Shown: positions 1 to 11,905 of the stretch, piece by piece
Position numbering within the stretch: position 1 is the first letter of the stretch
How the letters are laid out: the number at the start of each line of letters is the position of its first letter
The notes under the pieces: model-generated
What the model was told of the DNA's origin: nothing
Database searches by the model: none
Seen by the model: the letters and a program-made list of their open reading frames with translations, nothing else
Assembly: GCF_023343835.1 (NCBI RefSeq)
Contig: NC_064437.1
Span: 55,254,972-55,318,971 of the forward strand
Length of the DNA: 64,000 nt
Direction: 5' to 3'
From: Lagopus muta
Taxonomy: Eukaryota > Chordata > Aves > Galliformes > Phasianidae
Position numbers and translations under genes: made by a program

Positions 1-1
1 T

Positions 2-665
2 AGATTCATAGAATGTCTTAGGTCCTCTCCAACCATCTAGTTCCAATCCCTGTGGATGAAGCTGCCCAGGATGTGTACAGAGACAGGGCATCCCCAACCT
101 CTCCAGGCAGCCTGTTCTAGCACCTCACCACTCTGAATAAAAAACCTAAATGTTTTATCCTGTCACTGTTGGAGTGCATAAGAAATAATTCTCCCTCCTG
201 CTTTGTAAGCTCTCCTCAAGTACTGGAAGACTGCAATGAGGTCTCCGTGGAGCTTTTTCTTCTCCAAGTTTTACAAGCCCAACTCTCTCATCCTGTCTTC
301 ATACAATAACTGCTCCAGCCCTCTAATCATCTTTGTTCTCCTCTGGACCTGTTCCAGCACCTCTGCATCCTTTCTGTACTGAGAGCCCCAGGCTTGGATG
401 CAGTACTTCAGATGGAGTCTCACAAGGGCGGAGCAGAGAGAGAAGTGACTGTCCCTGCTTCCATCCCTCTGTTGATGCAGTCAAGGATACTGTTGGCGTG
501 GTCTGCAAGAGCAAGCTCATGTCCAGCTTTTCATCCATCAGGATCCCCATGTCTTTCTCCACAGGACTGTTCTCAAGGAGCTGACCCAGTCTGTACTCTT
601 ATCTTGGATTGCCCTGACTGTAGTGCAATACCTTGTACTTGGTCTTGTTAAACCTCATTAGATTC
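2..665 (-). mobile_element. CR1 LINE fragment, 3' part including ORF2 C-terminal region
   Basis: This is a chicken-repeat-1 non-LTR retrotransposon lying backwards. On the plus strand it begins with the inverted CR1 tail ('ttcatagaatg'), followed by typical CR1 blocks such as 'gactgcaatgaggtctcc' near 230-247. Read on the minus strand, the 320-660 part still resembles CR1 ORF2 downstream of the reverse-transcriptase core, with recognisable 'LMRFNK' and 'DMGILMDEKLDMS' segments, but stops and frame changes interrupt it. It is 5'-truncated at about 654-665, as most CR1 copies are, and cannot be autonomous. The family identity is recognition from memory of CR1; the subfamily is not assigned. Confidence 0.93.
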
Positions 666-695
666 TTTGAAAAAGCTCATTAGATTTTTTGAAAA
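654..695. repeat. 22-bp-period tandem duplication at the CR1 truncation point
   Basis: A 20-bp word at 654-673 ('ctcattagattctttgaaaa') recurs at 676-695 with one C-to-T difference, separated by two bases. The first copy starts inside recognisable CR1 sequence and the second lies at or beyond the CR1 5' truncation. It may be a slippage duplication or a scar of the insertion. Confidence 0.7.
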
Positions 696-1283
696 GAAAT
701 TAAAATTTTTAAAAGTTTGAAAAACTTTATCTCTGTTCCTTTCTCTTCCCATGAATAATGCTAAAAAAACAAGTGAAAAGATGATTTTTTTAAACCTTCT
801 GACTACTGAGCTAATATCACAAACTGTCTGGCCTGGCTTTGACTCAGAATTTATTCTTGTCTGAGCCTGGCAGCATGCATGCTGGTCTGCTTATTATAGC
901 AGAGAGCACTTGGCTTCCCTTACTTCTCCCCAAGCTGGTTGACATTTCATGAAAGCAAGGAGAGAGGAGTTCCTCAGTCTGATGTCAGGAGCTGGATGCT
1001 TCTGGTAGTGGACTGCTCATGGGATGGAAGGAAAAGATCAATCAGACCTTCAATGCAAACAAAGCCACATGGAATTTGTTGCATTTCCTTAAAGAATAAC
1101 AAATCTGAACCATTCCTTTGTGCTGAAGTTCCCATGTTTCTTGTGTAGGTGACTGGTGCTGACGGGCCAGGTGGCACAGGGGAAAGTGCATTTATTACCT
1201 GCAAGAGGATCTGAATGGGTAATGCACAACAAATATCCTTGCCTTGAGTATCCTGTATCACAGGGGGAACATGGAGAAAGGGG

Positions 1284-1303
1284 AAAAAAAAAAAAAAAAA
1301 AAA
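1284..1303. repeat. Poly(A) run, 20 nt
   Basis: Twenty uninterrupted A residues follow a G-rich stretch. No retrocopy is recognisable next to it. Confidence 0.95.
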
Positions 1304-1404
1304 GGCAGCTTGTTCTCAGGTAGAAAACTGTGAAGAAGGATCAGGAAGAGAGAGACTATGTGTTTGTGGAGCAAATAGTACATCATGTTGCCACAGAGCT
1401 AAAA

Positions 1405-1492
1405 GTTTTGTTTGGATTTGTTTTGCTTGATTGTTTGATTTGTTTTGTTTGTTTGGATTATTTTCCTCTATGTATTTTTTGTTGTTTGTTTC
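1405..1492. repeat. T/G-rich low-complexity tract (TTTG-like)
   Basis: An imperfect series of 'ttttg', 'tttg' and 'gttt' words runs for nearly 90 bp. It resembles a decayed (TTTG)n microsatellite. Confidence 0.75.
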
Positions 1493-3217
1493 TTAGGTCA
1501 CTTGCTGAACCCTAATTAAGGAGACACTGTCTCCAGCAGCTCCACTCGCATAAGAATTCCACATACCCTCCCTTTTCTTCTGAGCTGAGCCATTCCGAGA
1601 AGTTGGTTCTTAGATCAATAACAAAACAAGCACAGTTTAGTTTTTGCAAAGGGCCTTTTTTCTCCATCACAGTCTATTTAGTTTTCCAATCATGTGGCAG
1701 CTTCAGTTAGCCTTTAAGAGGAAAGGAAGACTGCTGTACACAAGAACGGCTTGTGAGCTCTCCTAGGAAAACATGCACCTGCTTTCTACCCACGCATCCA
1801 CCCTCATCTCAAATCCAAGCCACAAGCTGATGCTACACAGCTGCTACGAGGCATTATGTCAAGGCTCCATTTGCCAGCATTTCCACTACTCTGTATCACA
1901 TTGGTGTCTCATAACAGCTCCCAGAGCAGCTTCATCAAGATGCTAATGTCAACCAAGTAAATAATGTATCCTTCAACTTTAGGCTAAATATACATTTGTC
2001 TGATAGACCATAACAGCCACCAAATTTGTTGTGCTAAGCAATCCTTAGCTGTATATTTACCAGACCAATGGAGTGCTTACATCTTTGACATATTAATCAG
2101 TATTTAGGGAAGTTTAAAAAAAATTATCAGAAGAAAAAAAGCACTGTTGTTCATATATAGCATTTATGTGGAAGAAACTTTCTTCTCTCTTGTGTTGCTT
2201 TCTATCTGGAGCCCCCAGAGCCTCAATCAGCAGAAGTACTTAGAGACAAACAAGTAAGCTGACATCAGTGTCTTACAGTTACTTATTATGAGCATGACTT
2301 CTACACAGCATGGTAGGTTCTTACAGGATCCAATCTGTTTCCCAGTATCATTTCAGAACAGTTGATACTATCCAAGGCACTTGAACTATGTCTTGTTTCT
2401 TAGAAGAAATGAGAAAATGCTGTGATACTGGTTTACTTGCTCTGGAATCTCATCTATTAAGGACAATAGGAATGTATGAGGATGCTTTTGCAGGACCAAA
2501 ATACACAAAGACAAGATTTAGATGGTTTCTGCACCACAGCAAGAATCACATTTTGTACTCATTTCCCTTGAGAGGTCTAAGATTCATCAATGCTGCAATT
2601 TATCCTCTCCCTTGTTCATCTGGACAGTTGGAGAAAGTAGCTGGTTTTACCACTCACAGGTCATTGATAAAGAAAAGGAGGTACTAATGACTGTGGATCT
2701 TCCCTGAGGAAATTCTGAAAATGCCAGATGGTGAATACCAAAACAAAATTCAATACTGTTGTGGCAAGAAGTTATCTACTATCATCAGCAAACCACATCA
2801 GCAGTAGATTTCTTCTTCCAGTCCTTTCTGCTGTTAACTAGGATGGTGTACGTATGAGCTTGTCTCATTTTTCCATCAGGTACAATTTTTAAAATGTGGA
2901 GTCCACACACCTGCAGCTTTCTCAGAATTTAAGCTAGATAAAGCCAATCATGTTCCTGAATTTCTGGGAATAATGTTCTTCGTGAGATAGTGACACAGAG
3001 AAGAAAACTGCCTTAAGTCAGGACACCATGAAGGTGGCATAAACATTGAATGCCCACTGTTACCTAGACAGAAGTAGAAGTGTAGACTAGAGATAGCCAT
3101 TTAGTGAAAAAGTACTGAAAGCAAATTTGGCTAAAAATCTCTGAGAGATGCTGAGCTGAGGTTCCAAGAAAGGTTTGCCATAGTCATAGCGGAAAGGAGA
3201 AATCTACAATGAGATTG

Positions 3218-3254
3218 GGTTGCGCAACCTTCTACAGAGGGTTCAAAACCCTCT
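3218..3254. repeat. Adjacent palindrome and hairpin
   Basis: The 12-bp perfect palindrome 'ggttgcgcaacc' (3218-3229) is followed six bases later by a hairpin with perfect 8-bp arms ('agagggtt'/'aaccctct', 3236-3243 and 3247-3254) and a 3-nt loop. No open frame or known element explains them. Confidence 0.75.
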
Positions 3255-5138
3255 ATTTTGAAGTGCATTTGCTTCAAAGTCTATTCATTTCATTCCTTTC
3301 ATGCAAGATCTAATTTTACTGTAATCCAGACACCGGATCTGTCTGAACTTGACTTTGAACTGACAACACTTGCCATTTCACAATTAATTCATTACTACTA
3401 CGGTCTTCGGAGTCCTGTCTCTCATCTTGCATGTCAAAGCATCAACTGCCTGTTCCAGAACCTAATTGTGTTGTTAGTGACCTTTGTAAGCTAATCTGCT
3501 ACAGTAATTTGATCAATTAATATTTTATGCAAAGATTAGTACAATCTGAAAAAAATAAATTAATTAAGCAAAATACAAAATTATAATAAACAACATGTCT
3601 GGCAGGAAAATATTTGTTTATAATTCTGATTATGGTCATGATTTATTAATGCACTTGTCAGCATCTGTTGCTAGGGGTATTATGCATACCTCAGTAGGAT
3701 TTGCCCTGATTTGCTGAATAGAAGCCAGACAAAAAAAAAAGTGTAATGAAAAATATTACAGTCTAAATATCATCTTTTTCATGTCTAGGGGAGAGCTACT
3801 TCTTGACCTCTCTGAATCTGGTCTTTCTGTATAGTTCATCACTAACAATGAATAACATCTCCAAAAGAACTTCATAGTCTGTATTCCATGTTCTGTCAGA
3901 TCTGTGATCAGGCAGAACCACCCTAACAAAGCTAATTTTTCATATTTCAATGCTTGATTGTGAATTGAAGAGCAACATACTATATTTATACAATTCTCTC
4001 TAGAGGGAGAAATAGCAGATAGATTTTATAAATGGTGAAACTTTCATTTTCCTACTCAAATACCTTCATGTACATCACAATTCCTGGAGAATCTCCTTTG
4101 ATGTGAAACTTGATTAAAATGAAGAATGAACGCGCACTATTTTTACTATACATATCATGCTGTCTTTGTTTAAATGAGCTGTTTTATAGTCATGACTAAG
4201 ATTTCCATGTTGATGTGCATTTTCTTTATACTTTCAGCCGTCCTGTCATACATCTGAATTTTCTCTCCAGGCATTTAATCTGAATAGCTAAAAAAATCCC
4301 CAAGTAAAAAAAGAAAAAAATCATTGTTATTTTCACATATGAAGGAAGAGAGATAGCTAAAGTCTATGAAAATTAAAATTCTTCTTTAATTGTAATTTCT
4401 ATTTCAAAAAATCTCAAAAGTGTTAAGGTAGGGTTGACTGAAAATCAAATTCTTACAGGTACTTTTGAAATGACATTTCTCATAACTCCTGCGCTATCTT
4501 CTGTGTCCCTGAAAGAGCTATTCTGAGTTTGAAAAGTGTGATGGTAGAAGTTCTAGAAGTTCTGAATTTCCATTCTCCCTTAAAGCATAAGGTTTCATAG
4601 TTTATATATGGAACCTTGAGGAATAAGTAGATGAATCTCATCCTCTCTTGGATTTAGGTCACTGAAATCTTAAGCAAGATGTAGTCCATGTTCATTCTGT
4701 TACACGGGACTTCCTTTCAGCTGTGGTAGGCGTTTACTTGTCTTGCGTGCTGAGTCTTGGCAGGCTCATTTGAGGTAAACTAAGTGTTCATCTTCGTGCT
4801 GCTAAGAAAAAGAAGAATGTACCTTTGTTCTTTTTGAGACAAGTTGTGTTGTAACTGTTGACTCACAGCCTGAACCACTGATTGATCACCTGGGGAAAGG
4901 GCCCAGTCAGCCCTGGGAGCACAGGTGAAGGCAATCAGTGGCCAGAAGAGGTGGAGCATGGCTGCACCTCTCTTAGACCTCATTTAAGGGCTGACAGCCA
5001 CTATGGAAGGATTTCTGGTTGGAGCCTTATGGAGTCCTTTCTGTAAGCCTGGATTTTTGGAGGTAGGTAGGTGAGCATGTTTACTTTTTCTGTGCAATGC
5101 TATGTTTTCTGTGCTGGTCCCTTTGTTGTTATATTTGC

Positions 5139-5621
5139 AAGACAGATATTAAGACCCTGGAGCAGGTTCAGAGAAGGGCAACAAAGCTGGGGAGGGGTCT
5201 GGAGCACAGGCTTTATGAGGAGTGGCTGAAGGAGCTGGGATTGTTCAGTCTGGAGAAGAGGAGGCCCAGAGGAGACCTTATCGCTCTCTACAACTACCTG
5301 AAGGGAGATTGTAGTGAACTGGGGGTTGGCCTCTTCTCTCACCTAACTGATGGTAGGACTAGAGGGAAGGGCTTCAAGTTGCACCAGAGAAGGTTTAGGC
5401 TGCATGTTAGGAAATACTACTTCACTGAAAGAGTGGTCAGGCTGTAGAATGGGCTGCTAATGGAGGTGGTGGAGTCACCAACCCTCAAGGTGTTCAAGGA
5501 ATGTTTGGATGTTCTGTTGAGGAATATAGTTTAGTGAGAACTGTTAGTGGTAGGTGGATGGTTGGACTGATGATCTTGTAGGTCTTTTCTAATCTTGGTG
5601 TTTCTGTGATTTCTGTATCAC
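5139..5621 (+). mobile_element. CR1 LINE fragment, 3' end, with ORF2 C-terminal remnant
   Basis: This is a 5'-truncated CR1 in forward orientation. The open frame crossing its start encodes the conserved CR1 ORF2 C-terminal segment: '[11 protein letters not shown]' near 5157, then '[24 protein letters not shown]' in two adjoining blocks, then '[12 protein letters not shown]'. The frame ends at a TAG at 5445-5447 ('aggctgtag'). The rest runs through the usual 3' blocks ('gtggtggagtcaccaaccct' near 5466 and 'ttggactgatgatcttgtag' near 5563) to a degraded 'tttctgtgatttctgta' tail. The methionine-initiated 116-codon frame that starts just upstream uses flanking sequence and is not a gene. CR1 ORF2 normally encodes endonuclease and reverse transcriptase; both are absent here. 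Confidence 0.96.
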
Positions 5622-5624
5622 CCT

Positions 5625-8600
5625 TCCACTGTGCTAATCTGTTCAATTGTAATACAAGTACAGGTCAAGAATTGTGGTGTACCAGAGAACATCATAGTGA
5701 GCCTGAGGAAAGGTTGCACCCACTGGGGACAGATATTCCTGTGATGTTTCTGTGTTGGTTCTAGGAAGCATCACGGTAGGCTGATGGTTATGGGATAAGC
5801 AGGATAGAGCAAGTGGAAGGTGCCCAGGAAGACTGACTTTTGGCTGACCAGCTGTCTTAAATGCTCTCAGAATCCCACCCCAAGTGCTTTAAGATCTGGG
5901 TTTAAAAATCTGCTATCTTTTTAGCTACAACAGCAGTGAGAACTCTGGACTGAAATGTTATAGGAAAAAAAACAATCCTTTGATCTATTGGTCAGAAGCT
6001 CTTCAGAAAATAAAATGAACAGCAGAAGGTATTTTCTGTGTGTTTTCCTTGTTAAACAGATAGCACTGGTGTATGGAAAAGTCACTTCCTTTACAGTCCT
6101 GTAATGCAGATGAACTGTGGTTTAAGGACAGAGGTAGCCTTTCTTGAACCTCATACATTCTTCTCATCTTTGTGAGTCCTGCTCTCCGGAGGTGTATTCC
6201 AGATACTCATGCAATGACTTTCTTTAGATGAAGAGTAGCAACAATCTGTCTCTTCCTGGATACATCAGTTCTCTTGTCAGATTTATTTCTCTATACCTTT
6301 TAAGAGGTCTTTCTTTTCAAAAGTATTTAATGATTTCATCACTGCTTGGCAAAATACCAGGGAGGAAATACCTTTGTGTTTCAGTCTTCTAATCTATTCA
6401 GTTGTGTACTGTATTTGACTTTTTGATCCCTTGAGTGTTTAGAGCTCTAATAGGTTTATAACTTCATCTTATATTTATTTATTAAGAAGAGACTTGGACT
6501 TTCAAAAGTATAATGTGTTATTTACTTGTTCATTTTCTTGCTCCTGTGGAAGACAAATCTGTTAACAAAGATTTGTTCTTTAAACCTACTGTAAATATGG
6601 TTACTCTTTAATAAGGAGCAGCAGAGAAGAATTATAGGGATGCTACTAATTCATAATACAAAGGACAGAAAGCACACTGTGCTACTCTGTTGCTCTTCTG
6701 GTTTAGGAGGCTTAGCATGTAACAAATGTGCGGGAAGATACAACCACTAGTCATACAAGGGCGATGGTAGCACCTTAGCAGTTCTCTTAGAGAACAGTCA
6801 CAAAGCATTAGAAGCAGAGGAAGCCTTGCATTTTCAATTTCATAAAGACATTACAACAGCTACTAAAAAGAGGAATGTAACAAGTATCAGCTGGCTTTAT
6901 CGTCTTCTTGAGGAAATGGGAAACAAAGTAGCAAAATCTGCCCAGGTAACTGAAAAAAGCTTAGGAAAGCTTGGAAGTGGTAGTGGACAGAAGTAGACAA
7001 ATCACTTCTTGCATGGCATTTCTACTTACATTTTATTGCAGCAGCTACTAAGCAAAGTGCAAGAGGCTTTTTATTGTCATATCAGATATACATGGTAAAA
7101 TTTAATGTAGGACTTGTCAGCTTTAAATACTGGAAGTATCAATAAAATGTCAAATTATACTTGACTTCAATGCTAAATGGTGATAAAAATACAATCCAAA
7201 TTTACAATCGTCTAGTCTTCTCCCCCTCACCCTCATCCTTTCATCTCAATAAAGCTCAATTATATGAGATTGGTTGGGAGGAGCTAAATTTTCTTTTCTG
7301 CTAGTTGCTTGGTAATTCATTGGGGTTTACATCACCCGTGAAATGTTCTTGCCTTGGAAATCAATGGCTAAGGATGGGAGGGGGAACCCAACTTTTTAAT
7401 CGTGGCTTTGAAGTAAAGTAATTGCAGATTTTAATGGCTCATACATCTCCTTGACAGATCATCCAAGTTTGTGGAAAGTTTTGAAAGCAGTGAAATCAAT
7501 TTCTTGGATAGTTAGCTAGCAAAGAGAGCATGGGTGTTAATTGGTATGTAGACTTATTATTACTTAATATCTCTGTATTTCTGTGATATGTTTCACATGT
7601 TGAAGATACTGGCCAAGCGTGCAGTAAAGGGGAGCACAAGCTTCTACTGCTTCTATTCACTGATATACTGTATTCTTCGTGCCTCAGTTAGCATAACAGA
7701 TCTGATTGCGTAAGTACATTATTGTGACTGGCTTTGTAGACAGTGAGTCTGGGAAGATTTCTGAGTGTTAGGATGTGTTAGCTGACAATACAGGATATCG
7801 GAGTCACAGCATCTTATTTCAGCATTTAGGGTGCTCTTATTTAATACTCTGCAATATAGCTTTGGTCTCAAGCCTTTAGCAAAAAAAGTCCATTTAGGAA
7901 ACCTGCCTAGCCAACAGGGAGTTATTGTAAATGACATAACAGTCCTTTCAGGCTTCAGATGTCCATCTGACTTAAGAAATCATCACCCAAATAAAGGTTA
8001 AGTAAACTCTTTTCAAATGCAATAAACACTTTTCCCAAATGCTCTGATAGACCATATTTGTAAATGTCGTGGTGTCAATATTAATAGTCCCTACTAATGT
8101 TAGTTAAGCTAATTCTCAGTGCTGCTAACCAAAATCATTCTATTTACTGTTTGGGTTACTCTGCGAGCGTGTAAGGAACTGCTTGTGTCTAGTAGCACCA
8201 TTTTCATCAGTGATTTTGTAAATGATGTGAAATACAGACCAATAGGATTAAATAGAGCTCTGAAAGGAAGACATTTGTCTAATTTACTAAGATGTTACTA
8301 TCTTGTCTTGCAGATTTTTCCTGTCTAATTAATTTTTGCAGTTGTCAAAATTGGCCTGTTTCTAATATTAAGAATGAACACAAATCAAGAAAAACTGAAT
8401 AGTTACTGTGGAAAAAACCCAACCAACCAAAAACAAAAAAGCAAACAAAACAAAACAACAACCAAAACAAACAAAAAACCACAAACACACACAAAAGACA
8501 AACCAAGAAATAGAAAATAGGAAATACCAGTTTTTCTGTGCCTGCAAATAGTAAGGGACATCATCTCCTGAAAGAACTCTCTGGGGGGAAAAAAAGAGAA

Positions 8601-9950
8601 CAATACACATTTTTGAAAAAGATGTTGAATAGCCTTTTTGTAAGCATTGGAGAATGGCAGGCAGATAAAGGCTTCCTAAATGAATCTCTGGGGCAAGGAG
8701 CAGCAGTATTTCAAAGAGGAATGTAGTATTCATCAAAAACTCCAGCATTAAAAGTCTTCCTCAGATGACAGAATGGCTTCCTGACGTGGCTTCATTCTTC
8801 ATTACTGACCCTCAAGAGCTAAGAGTTCCACTACTTGAAAACCTAAGATATTAAAACGATCTCTGAACTTCTCATTGAAATGGCATCCTACCTGTAGTTA
8901 AGGTTCAGCCCTGACATCCTTGAAGAAAGAAAGGAATGAGAAAGGACAGTGTATTAGTTTTAGGGACAGTAGTCTTTCCTGCCAGTATTAGGGCAACATC
9001 ACTTGATGGTATTCTCAGCAGACTTTTGACTAGTATTGTGTAATTGTACAAAAATGTCCAAGCAATTTGACAATGGAAGCCTGTTGTGCAGTGAATTTTT
9101 TCTCATAACGGTGATATGAGACCAAGCAGGGCCCCAGTCTCTTTGATCTTCTGTTTCCCCTTGACAGCAGATCACAGTAAAGCAGCATCAACCAGTCCCT
9201 CCAGCAAAAGAAGCTTGTGACTGCACCTCATTCTGGACTTAACAACTGTTTCTTACCTGAGAATTAACCAACTCATGGTCAATGCTGTCAGTGGATTGCT
9301 TTGGAATGGCACCTCAATTGGAGAAGAGTTCTGGTATTCACATTTCAAAAGGAATGACAAATCTTACAATAGAGGTCCCCAGGAATGCCCCTAAAAGAAA
9401 TGAAATGGTGCTTGGCAAAGATAGCTCAGATTTTACGAGTTTAGTTCCTATGCAACTGGCTTATAAGGTGTGCCAGGAAAACTTTGACAACTTAGAACTT
9501 TTGCAAATTTTTTTTGGTGCGTGTAGGGTGTGTGCCTTGCTCTGCTATAGACTCACAGCATGATATTAGACAATTCTGATTCAGTTTCAGCAAGAAAAAG
9601 AAAACAAAAACGCGGTCAGTATAAAGTGCTCTGGGATATAACCACCTTACTGTTTAAAAACTGCAGTGTATGCAATCCTATAGCTTTTTGCACTCTGGCT
9701 CAAGAGTCAAGTTGACTTCTTTATAGGGATGTGGCAATACTTGGGGTGCTACAGCATCTGAGCCTCAAGAGATCTTCAAATAGTATGGGAGGAAAATCAC
9801 CTGGCACCTCTGTCCCAGTGAATTTGCTATGTATTCAGAGGTAGCTGGGAAAGAAAACCCTGGTATCTATATTCATTTCCTGACTGTGTTACAAATAGAA
9901 TAGCTGCTTATTTCTCAAGCTTACATGCTAGGGTTGCATGTTTAAAGTGG
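5625..9950. other. Unique AT-rich non-coding sequence
   Basis: No gene or identifiable transposon is seen. The most obvious structure is an A/C-rich tract at 8412-8510. A stretch at 7260-7500 has balanced complexity, with several TAAT-type and 'aatcaatgg' words, and could be a conserved non-coding element, but that needs cross-species alignment. Confidence 0.55.
8412..8510. repeat. A/C-rich low-complexity tract (CAAA-like)
   Basis: About 100 bp built from 'caaa', 'caaaa', 'ccaa' and 'caca' words with almost no T. It is the complement of the T/G-rich tracts elsewhere in the window. Minus-strand open frames here (hydrophobic, F/L/V/C-rich) are products of this low complexity, not membrane proteins. 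Confidence 0.85.
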
Positions 9951-9973
9951 AAAAAAAAAAAAAAAAAAAAAAA
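9951..9973. repeat. Poly(A) run, 23 nt, abutting a CR1 3' terminus
   Basis: Twenty-three A residues directly precede the inverted CR1 tail at 9974. CR1 tails are normally short 'attctatg'-type repeats rather than homopolymers, so this run either pre-existed as the insertion site or expanded later. Confidence 0.95.
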
Positions 9974-10312
9974 TCATAGAATGTCCTGGGTTGAAAAGGA
10001 CCGCAGTGATCATCTAGTTTCAACCCACCTGCTATGTTCAGGGTTGCCAGCCCAGTGCCACATCCAGCCTGGCCTTGAATGCATCTAGGGATGGGGCATC
10101 CACAACCTCCTTGGGCAACTTGTTTCAGTACATCACTGCCCTCTGTGTAGGAAAAACTTCCTCCTAATATCTAACCTAAACCTCCCCTGTCTTAGTTTAA
10201 AACTGTTCCCCCTTGTCCTAACACTATCCACCATTGTTAACAGTCATTCTCTTTCTTGTTTATGTGCTCCTTTCAAATATCAGAAGGCCGCAATGAGGTC
10301 TCCCCTAAGTCA
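9974..10312 (-). mobile_element. CR1 LINE fragment, 3' end
   Basis: An inverted CR1 tail ('tcatagaatg') begins at the end of the A run. The diagnostic minus-strand blocks follow in order: 'aaaggaccgcagtgatcatc' near 9995, 'gggatggggcatccacaacc' near 10088, 'aaaaacttcctcctaatatc' near 10151 and 'gccgcaatgaggtctcccct' near 10287. It stops there, which is usual for a 5'-truncated copy. It is well preserved and so is relatively young. No coding capacity remains. Confidence 0.97.
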
Positions 10313-10439
10313 GGATAAACGTTTTGTTTTAGTTGGAAGAGCAGTTTAGCCCTGAAAGACAATGTCATATTGAAAATTGCAATTTGTAGTGTTAATACCT
10401 TTTTTAGTCTTAAAGGATGTCTACTCCAAAAAAAGGGGG

Positions 10440-10545
10440 TAATGGAAGGTGTATCAAACTGCTCATGGCAGAGGGGTTAAAACTAGAGAGTATTCAAGAT
10501 CTCTTTCAACACAAAGCATTCTACGATCTTAGAATTCTATGATAG
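10440..10545 (+). mobile_element. CR1 LINE fragment, short 3' end
   Basis: The sequence 'gcagaggggttaaaactaga' near 10470 followed by 'tttcaacacaaagcattcta' and a final 'agaattctatgata' is the last ~100 bp of a CR1 element in forward orientation. It is more diverged than the inverted copy just upstream, so it is probably an older insertion. Confidence 0.85.
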
Positions 10546-11688
10546 TTGGAGATGCCAAGAGAGACTCTTATGTAGTGTACCTGCTAGTAATAACACTGTC
10601 TCCATGAATCCTGACTCTTTAATTATTAGTGAATATATAATTGTTCTGATGAGGTGGATAATGGAAAGATATATTTCTAAATCATATTTGATTATTAGAA
10701 GTCAGTAAAAGATTTGGGCATGTTTTCTGCAAACAGAATATGTAAAAAATGAGCAGGTAGTAGCTAAGTTTGATGTAATGTATAAATCAACTTTCCAGTT
10801 AGTCATACTAAGCCAGGGAAATCCACTTTCAAATAGACTAGAAGTTTCCGTTAAGGAGTCTGTCATTATAATGCTGTGGAGGCTATTCCTGAAAGGTTTC
10901 AGAAGCCAAACAAGAGCTGATTAGCTTCCATATCAAAGGAGAGTGGCTCATTGACTCCAGCACTATTGATCTTAAATACAATCTCTGTGTAGACAGCAAC
11001 TTCAAAAAGCAAAATAACAATAAAAGAAAAAAAAGAAAAAAAAGAAACTCACTCAAAAGCAACTCACAGTATGACAGTTGTAAGGAAAATAGTAACAGTT
11101 CCTATAAGCGGTATTAGAGAAATGCTGCCTATGATTTTGCCTTTAAATACACTTTGAATCAAATTTCATTGTAAGTCAATCCAAGAAGATCCTTTTAAAA
11201 AGGCCGGATAAATATAAATATCTCCAATCTGGTCAGCTATAGCAACACCAAATGTTCACATAATGGGGATATTTTCTAGATAGAATATTTGAGAAGTATA
11301 TCTGCCTTGACTCTAGAGCCCAAGCAAGTTCTCTGTAAGATAGGTTTGACTGTCCTCATACTGAGATCAGGTAACAATGAAGCTGAGACTTTGAAGTTGA
11401 AAGCTTACTGCCTACATGCTGGCCAACTTTCCAAGGATATGAGAAACCTTCCTTTACAAATTCATTCTCTGTATAGAAATCTTTTGAACACTCAGCCCAT
11501 GTAACGTTAACCTCTGTGCTTTTGAGTGTACCCACAGGCAATGAATGTATCAGCCACATTTTTGTGGCCAGATATATAAATGCTCTTCATTATGAAGGAA
11601 GATGGGCAGGCACAAGGCTCCTGATGTACTAGTTCAGAATAACATATTTGATACTGGTAGAGAAAAGGTTCCTGGTAGAGCACCTGGA
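10546..11688. other. Unique AT-rich non-coding sequence
   Basis: Only an A-rich patch with G interruptions near 11021-11045 stands out. Open frames near 11289-11559 on both strands overlap each other and show no family resemblance. Confidence 0.55.
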
Positions 11689-11905
11689 TTGCTCCAAAAG
11701 TAATGCCTCTTATGTATCCCTGATACAACGGATACAAAGAACACAATAACACTATATGACAGAGTAAATGCTCAACTTCAAAACACTGCTATTTCAACAA
11801 AATCACTACTGTTAACTGTGCATTCTCACCAGTGATGAACATGGTGAACATGCTTAGCCTCACATGCTCTTAAACTGTGAACATTTGCAAAATCAGTGAC
11901 TCTCT
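11689..11905 (-). mobile_element. Truncated mariner (Galluhop/Mariner1-like) DNA transposon end
   Basis: The start 'attgctccaaaagtaatgcc' and the following 'gatacaaagaacacaataac' match the left end of the mariner copy at 45180-45722 base for base over long stretches. The same order of blocks continues ('tgcattctcaccagtgatga' near 11819). By comparison with that copy, this is the transposase 3'/C-terminal side read on the minus strand. No opposite inverted terminus is found downstream, so it is a one-ended fragment. It has no coding capacity. Confidence 0.85.

Larger units (their letters stand above)
700..5138. other. Unique AT-rich non-coding sequence
   Basis: No gene or recognisable dispersed repeat is seen. 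It holds a 20-nt A run (1284-1303), a T/G-rich tract (1405-1492) and a pair of small palindromes (3218-3254). The open frames on both strands are short, have ordinary intergenic composition and match no family I know. Confidence 0.6.

Noticed and set aside
5097..5447. 116-codon open frame as a gene
   Set aside because: Most of it is the CR1 ORF2 C-terminal remnant. The start codon lies in flanking sequence, so it is a fortuitous fusion.
8368..8748. 126-codon minus-strand frame that looks like a membrane protein
   Set aside because: The hydrophobic run of F, L, V and C comes from the A/C-rich low-complexity tract at 8412-8510.
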